Shown here: one piece after another, positions 14,925 to 18,647 of the stretch
How the letters are laid out: the number at the start of each line of letters is the position of its first letter
Position numbering within the stretch: the stretch's first letter is position 1
Source of the DNA: an uncultured Chromatiaceae bacterium
Lineage (GTDB): Bacteria > Pseudomonadota > Gammaproteobacteria > Enterobacterales > Alteromonadaceae
Direction: 5' to 3'
DNA: 18,647 nt
Assembly: GCA_946482325.1 (NCBI GenBank)
Contig: CAMLRA010000075.1
Span: 1-18,647 of the forward strand
Notes under the pieces: model-generated
What the model saw: the letters and a program-made list of their open reading frames with translations, nothing else
What the model was told of the DNA's origin: nothing
Databases searched by the model: none
Translations under genes and position numbers: made by a program

Positions 14925-15860
14925 ATGTCAATTAACTGGTTCCCGGGTCATATGCATAAAGCCCGCAAAGAAATTGCGGAGGTGATGCCCCAGGTTGATG
15001 TCATCATCGAGATGCTCGACGCCCGTATTCCGTTTTCCAGCGAAAACCCGCTGGTGCCGGAACTGCGCGGCGACACGCCATGTATTAAAGTGCTGAATAA
15101 AGCCGATTTGGCCGACCCGGCCGTCACGGCCATCTGGCAGGCACATTTTGAACAGGAAGCCGGTGTCAAAGCCATTCCGATCAGCCAGCAGGACCCGGCA
15201 CAAATCCGCGCTTTACTCGACCTTTGCACCACCTTATTACCAGAGCGTAACTTCGACGTACGTGGCCCACGCGCGATGATTATGGGGATCCCGAACGTTG
15301 GTAAATCGACTTTAATCAACACCTTAGCTGGCCGGGTGATTGCCAAAACCGGCAACGAAGCCGGCGTTACCAAATCGCAGCAACGGATTAAACTCGACAA
15401 CGGCGTGATTTTAACCGACACGCCGGGTTTTCTGTGGCCAAAACTGAGCCCGGCCAGCTGTGGCTATCGCCTCGCCATCACCGGCGCCATCAAAGAAACC
15501 GCTTTTGACTATGGCGACATCGCGCTGTTCGCCGCCGAATACCTGCTGGAACATTATGCCGATCAGGTGCTTGGACGCTATCAGTTAAAAGAAAAACCGG
15601 AAAATGATTTGGCGCTGCTTGACGCCATTGGCGCCAAACGCGGCTGCATGGCTAAAGGCGGTGTGGTTGATGTGACCAAAGCCGGCGCCATTCTGATCAA
15701 TGAGTTACGTGCGGGATTGTTTGGCCCTATCACTCTGGAAACCCCTGAAATGGTGACAGCAGAAGTCACCAATGCTAAGTTAGAGGAAGCCCGCAAAGCC
15801 AAAGAAAAAGCGGAGCGTGATAAAGAACGGGCGCGCCGCACCAAGAAAAACCGCCGCTGA
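14925..15860 (+). CDS. ylqF: YlqF/RbgA-type circularly permuted ribosome-assembly GTPase
   Basis: 311 residues from the ATG at 14925, supported by GGAG 8 bases upstream. An upstream open frame from 14577 is not part of the gene. It opens with INWFPGHMHKARKEI, the YlqF/RbgA N-terminal signature. The G motifs are permuted: G4 NKAD (58-61) comes first, then G1 GIPNVGKS (121-128), a Thr149 G2 region and G3 DTPG (165-168). This order defines the YlqF/YawG group, which in Bacillus (RbgA) acts in late assembly of the 50S ribosomal subunit. A C-terminal domain (about 180-290) and a very basic, probably helical tail (KAKEKAERDKERARRTKKNR) follow, suited to RNA contact. The amidohydrolase gene starts 82 bases downstream. 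Confidence 0.93.
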   Translation: MSINWFPGHMHKARKEIAEVMPQVDVIIEMLDARIPFSSENPLVPELRGDTPCIKVLNKADLADPAVTAIWQAHFEQEAGVKAIPISQQDPAQIRALLDLCTTLLPERNFDVRGPRAMIMGIPNVGKSTLINTLAGRVIAKTGNEAGVTKSQQRIKLDNGVILTDTPGFLWPKLSPASCGYRLAITGAIKETAFDYGDIALFAAEYLLEHYADQVLGRYQLKEKPENDLALLDAIGAKRGCMAKGGVVDVTKAGAILINELRAGLFGPITLETPEMVTAEVTNAKLEEARKAKEKAERDKERARRTKKNRR

Positions 15861-15942
15861 CGCCCAGACCCAGGTTTGCCACATCTGCTGTTTGCCCCCA
15901 GAGGTCAGCCGCCGGTTGTGGCCCACGTACACGGAGTTTGCG

Positions 15943-17616
15943 ATGTCTCGTCTGTCCCGCCGGCAGTCCCTGCTGGCCTTGTTGATTTCCGGCTGTTTCA
16001 CCCTGTCGGCGCATGCTGCGCCAGTGCTTGTCAGCAATATCAAAGGTTATGGTTTTGACGACCAGCGTCAGCTACTGTCGTTTTCTGAACTGGTGTTTGA
16101 CGACGCCACCGGCAAAGTGCTGGCGCGTGGTCAGGGCATCGCCAAAGACTTTCCTGAAGCCAGCAAAATCGACGGCATGGGACGCACCTTATTGCCGGGG
16201 CTGATTGACGGTCACGGCCATGTGCTGGGCCTCGGCCAGAACTTGAGTCAGGTTGATTTACGCGAAAGCAGCTCTGAAGCACAGGCTGTGGCAAAAACTG
16301 CTGCTTTTGCCAAAGCCAATCCGCAGGCGCAGTGGATTTTAGGCCGCGGCTGGAACCAGGTGTTATGGCCGAGTCAGCAATTTCCCGGTAAGCAGTTATT
16401 AGATGAAGTGATCAAAGACAAACCGGTCTGGCTCAGTCGCGTGGACGGCCACGCCGGCTGGGCCAACAGCAAAGCGTTGCAACTGGCCGGCATCAGCAAA
16501 GACAGCATAGACCCGCCGGGCGGCCAGATTGTGCGTGACGCCAACGGTGAACCCACCGGTGTGCTGATCGACAACGCCATGTTGATGCTGGAAAAACAAA
16601 TTCCGGCCATCAATGAAGCCGAGCGTGTCAGTGCACTGAACGCGGCGTTTAACCATTTGTTGTCGCTGGGTATCACCAGCACCCATGACGCCGGCATCGA
16701 CGCGGCGAACCTCGCCACTTATCAGCAATTACGCGAAGCGAAACAGCTCCCGCTGCGGCTCTATCCGATGTTGTCGGCGACAGATCCGGCGCTGGAAAGC
16801 TGGCTCAAAGCCGGCCCCACCGACGACCCGCTCGATTTCCTCGATGTGCGGTCAGTGAAAATTTACGGTGACGGCGCGCTTGGCAGCCGTGGCGCGGCAT
16901 TACTGGCGCCTTACAGCGATAAACCGAAAGAAAAAGGCCTGCTAGTCACCCAGCCGGACAAACTGACGGCGGTGATGAAACTGACCATCAACGCTGGTTT
17001 TCAGGCCAACGTGCACGCCATCGGCGATTACGCCAATCAGCTGGCGTTAGACCGCTTTGAAAGCCTGCAAACCGAAGCACAGCGCAAGGCTGGCCGTCAC
17101 CGGATTGAACATGCGCAAATTGTCGCACCCAAAGACTTGTCGCGTTTTGCCGCTCTGCATGTGTTGCCGTCAATGCAACCAACCCATGCCACGTCGGATA
17201 AAAACATGGCCGGCGCACGTTTAGGCGTGGCGCGGCTGCGTGGCGCTTATGCCTGGCGTTCACTGGTCGATGACGGCAACCGCATTGTCGGCGGCTCGGA
17301 TTATCCGGTCGAACTGGCCAATCCGTTTTTTGGTATTCATGCCGCGGTGACACGGCAGGATCAGCAAAATCAACCGGCCGGTGGCTGGTTGCCGGAGCAA
17401 AAACTGACGCTGGTGGAAGCGCTGCGCAGTTTTACCGTCGATGCCGCCTATGGTGCTTTTCAGGACCAGACGATGGGCAGCCTCGCGCCCGGCATGTGGG
17501 CTGACTTTATTCTGGTCGACCGCGACATTGTCAAAGTCGCCCCGGAACAGCTGTGGCAGACCAAAGTGCTGGCAACTTATGTCGGCGGCGAACTGAAGTA
17601 CCAATACCGTGAATAA
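15943..17616 (+). CDS. Exported YtcJ-like metal-dependent amidohydrolase
   Basis: 557 residues from the ATG at 15943, with GGAG 6 bases upstream; the frame is open further back but overlaps ylqF. It belongs to the amidohydrolase-3 group (YtcJ/NfdA-like), TIM-barrel hydrolases with one or two metals. Expected metal or catalytic positions are present: H91 and H93 (DGHGHV), K306 in VKIYGDGALGSRGAA, H358 in NVHAIGD, H390 in IEHAQI and D453 in GGSDYPVE. The leader is unusual. SRRQSLL resembles a twin-arginine motif, and ISGC (Cys18) could be a lipobox, while SAHA before AP is a normal signal-peptidase I site. So it is exported, but the route is open. The substrate is unknown; related enzymes hydrolyse N-substituted formamides or other amides. 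Confidence 0.88.
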   Translation: MSRLSRRQSLLALLISGCFTLSAHAAPVLVSNIKGYGFDDQRQLLSFSELVFDDATGKVLARGQGIAKDFPEASKIDGMGRTLLPGLIDGHGHVLGLGQNLSQVDLRESSSEAQAVAKTAAFAKANPQAQWILGRGWNQVLWPSQQFPGKQLLDEVIKDKPVWLSRVDGHAGWANSKALQLAGISKDSIDPPGGQIVRDANGEPTGVLIDNAMLMLEKQIPAINEAERVSALNAAFNHLLSLGITSTHDAGIDAANLATYQQLREAKQLPLRLYPMLSATDPALESWLKAGPTDDPLDFLDVRSVKIYGDGALGSRGAALLAPYSDKPKEKGLLVTQPDKLTAVMKLTINAGFQANVHAIGDYANQLALDRFESLQTEAQRKAGRHRIEHAQIVAPKDLSRFAALHVLPSMQPTHATSDKNMAGARLGVARLRGAYAWRSLVDDGNRIVGGSDYPVELANPFFGIHAAVTRQDQQNQPAGGWLPEQKLTLVEALRSFTVDAAYGAFQDQTMGSLAPGMWADFILVDRDIVKVAPEQLWQTKVLATYVGGELKYQYRE

Positions 17617-17676
17617 ATAGCTCCACGACTAAACAGTTCCGGGGAATAAATCGTCCGGCAATACACAAGGTTTTTT

Positions 17677-18426
17677 ATGATTAGCCAGAAGTGGTCAAAA
17701 CTAATTAAGTCACTGCATTTAAAGAAGTTTCGAAAAGCAGAACAACTGTTTTTTGTCGAAGGTGAAAAAGCAGTGCTGGAAGTGCTGGCCGCACACTGGC
17801 CGGTCAAAGCCTTGTTTGGCACGGCAGACTTTTTTGACCGTTATCCTGAAACCGCCTACGCCGCCGAGATGAGCCACCCCTGCTCCGCCAGTGAGCTGGA
17901 GCAGGTTGGCACTTTTACCAGCAACAACGCGGCGCTGGCTGTGGTCGCCATTCCGCAATATGCACCTTTTGCTGAAACCGCCGGTGAATGGGCTTTGGTA
18001 CTGGATAACGTCAATGACCCGGGCAATCTGGGTACTATTATCCGCATCGCCGACTGGTACGGCATCCGCCATATCCTCTGCTCCGCCGATACGGTAGATA
18101 CCTTTAACCCTAAAGTCATCGCCAGTGCCAAAGGCTCGTTTTTACGGGTCAAACTGCATTATGGCGACTTAGCACCAGTGCTGAGCGAGGCACAGCAACC
18201 GGTGTACGGCGCTTTTTTAGACGGCGATTCGGTGCATCAGCTGGCTTTAGCCAAACCCGGCGGTTTTATTGTGCTTGGCAATGAAGCCAACGGCATCAGC
18301 GACGCCGTTGCAGCCCATATTAACCGCCGCATCACCATTCCGGCTTTTGGTCAGGCCGAGAGTTTAAATGTCGGCATCGCCAGTGCGGTGATTGTCGATA
18401 ATCTGGTACGGCTGTCAGGGAAGTAA
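17677..18426 (+). CDS. SpoU/TrmH-family RNA 2'-O-methyltransferase
   Basis: 249 residues, the usual size for the RlmB/TsnR/TrmH-like group. An N-terminal substrate-binding part (about 1-100) contains QLFFVEGEKAVLEVL. The C-terminal SPOUT knot has all three motifs: LDNVNDPGNLGTIIRIADWY (motif 1, with Asn and Arg), FIVLGNEANGI (motif 2, SAM loop) and IPAFGQAESLNVGIASAVIV (motif 3). It should transfer a methyl group from SAM to the 2'-OH of a ribose in rRNA or tRNA; which position cannot be told. The ATG at 17677 follows AAGG with 6 bases of spacing. It ends 34 bases before the strong bidirectional terminator at 18461, and 60 bases separate it from the amidohydrolase. Confidence 0.92.
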   Translation: MISQKWSKLIKSLHLKKFRKAEQLFFVEGEKAVLEVLAAHWPVKALFGTADFFDRYPETAYAAEMSHPCSASELEQVGTFTSNNAALAVVAIPQYAPFAETAGEWALVLDNVNDPGNLGTIIRIADWYGIRHILCSADTVDTFNPKVIASAKGSFLRVKLHYGDLAPVLSEAQQPVYGAFLDGDSVHQLALAKPGGFIVLGNEANGISDAVAAHINRRITIPAFGQAESLNVGIASAVIVDNLVRLSGK

Positions 18427-18460
18427 CTCGCTGATAACAAAGCTATTGCTTAGTTTTTCC

Positions 18461-18494
18461 CAATAAAAAAGCGCCAACAGGCGCTTTTTTATTG
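18461..18494. terminator. Bidirectional intrinsic terminator
   Basis: CAATAAAAAAGCGCC-AACA-GGCGCTTTTTTATTG is a perfect 15-bp inverted repeat with a 4-base loop. It contains a GC-rich core and runs of A on one side and T on the other, so it can stop transcription from both directions. It serves the methyltransferase gene on the + strand and the converging gene on the - strand. Confidence 0.9.
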
Positions 18495-18519
18495 TCTCAA
18501 GGCTGATATCAGCCACACA

Positions 18520-18647
18520 TCAGGCTGCTTTATTCTGTGTCGGATTGCGTTGTCTGCGCCATGCCAGCAGCGGTAAACCAAGCAACAGCGCACCTAAACC
18601 AGCACCACCGCCGCCACCTGAACTGCCAGCATTCGGCGCCACGGGGT
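18520..18647 (-). CDS. C-terminus of a GlyGly-CTERM (rhombosortase) sorted protein (partial)
   Basis: An open minus-strand frame enters from the right edge and stops with TGA at 18522-18520. The 42 visible codons read …PVAPNAGSSGGGGG, a hydrophobic helix AGLGALLLGLPLLAW, a basic cluster RRQR and a short tail. Gly-rich motif, helix and Arg-rich end is the GlyGly-CTERM sorting signal, which is cleaved by the intramembrane protease rhombosortase and targets exported proteins, often secreted hydrolases, for surface attachment. The enzyme domain lies outside the window, so the function is unknown. Confidence 0.8.
   Translation of the reverse strand, partial: PVAPNAGSSGGGGGAGLGALLLGLPLLAWRRQRNPTQNKAA

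Noticed and set aside
15817..15942. Extension of the amidohydrolase frame back to 15817.
   Set aside because: It overlaps the end of ylqF. The ATG at 15943 has GGAG and begins a proper signal peptide.

Overview
The window looks like chromosomal DNA from a Gram-negative gammaproteobacterium. Supporting signs are Sec and lipoprotein signal peptides, a periplasmic cyclophilin, a GlyGly-CTERM tail and PepSY-type inner-membrane proteins. The protein style and roughly balanced base composition suggest an Alteromonadales/Chromatiales-type genus such as Rheinheimera. That genus call is inference. No rRNA, tRNA, CRISPR array or insertion sequence was found.

Layout. 1-71 is the 3' tail of an unidentified gene. 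160-2402 (+) holds an AraC/GyrI-type regulator and an acetyl-CoA hydrolase/4-hydroxybutyrate CoA-transferase family enzyme. 2558-5919 (+) is a two-gene unit joined by a 4-base stop/start overlap: an ABC-type substrate-binding lipoprotein, then a membrane PAS-GGDEF-EAL protein with a degenerate GGDEF and an intact EAL site. It looks like periplasmic ligand sensing coupled to cyclic-di-GMP breakdown. 5948-9598 (-) holds an orphan periplasmic solute-binding-like protein and a sulfate/thiosulfate uptake cluster (sbp, cysT, cysW) without its ATPase gene cysA. An ATAAC-N5-GTTAT palindrome lies ahead of sbp. 9748-11238 (-) is a PepSY-type membrane protein, probably linked to iron uptake.

11352-11762 (+) is a GNAT acetyltransferase. 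The following ~890 bases (11763-12650) are the accessory-looking part of the window. They hold a repeat-like block, a small AT-rich gene for a two-helix membrane protein, two inverted hairpin units that differ by a compensatory base-pair swap, and a nested inverted repeat of about 114 bp.

12651-14722 (-) holds an FG-GAP/VCBS-repeat exported protein and a periplasmic cyclophilin 17 bases downstream. On the + strand follow a YlqF/RbgA-type ribosome-assembly GTPase (14925-15860), an exported YtcJ-like amidohydrolase (15943-17616) and a SpoU/TrmH rRNA/tRNA methyltransferase (17677-18426). A perfect 15-bp-stem bidirectional terminator (18461-18494) separates the methyltransferase from the C-terminus of a GlyGly-CTERM protein on the minus strand, which runs off the right edge.

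Most genes are ordinary housekeeping or transport genes. The parts most worth a second look are the substrate-binding-lipoprotein/EAL pair and the structured repeats of 11763-12650. I did not find a clear new multi-gene defence or biosynthetic system.
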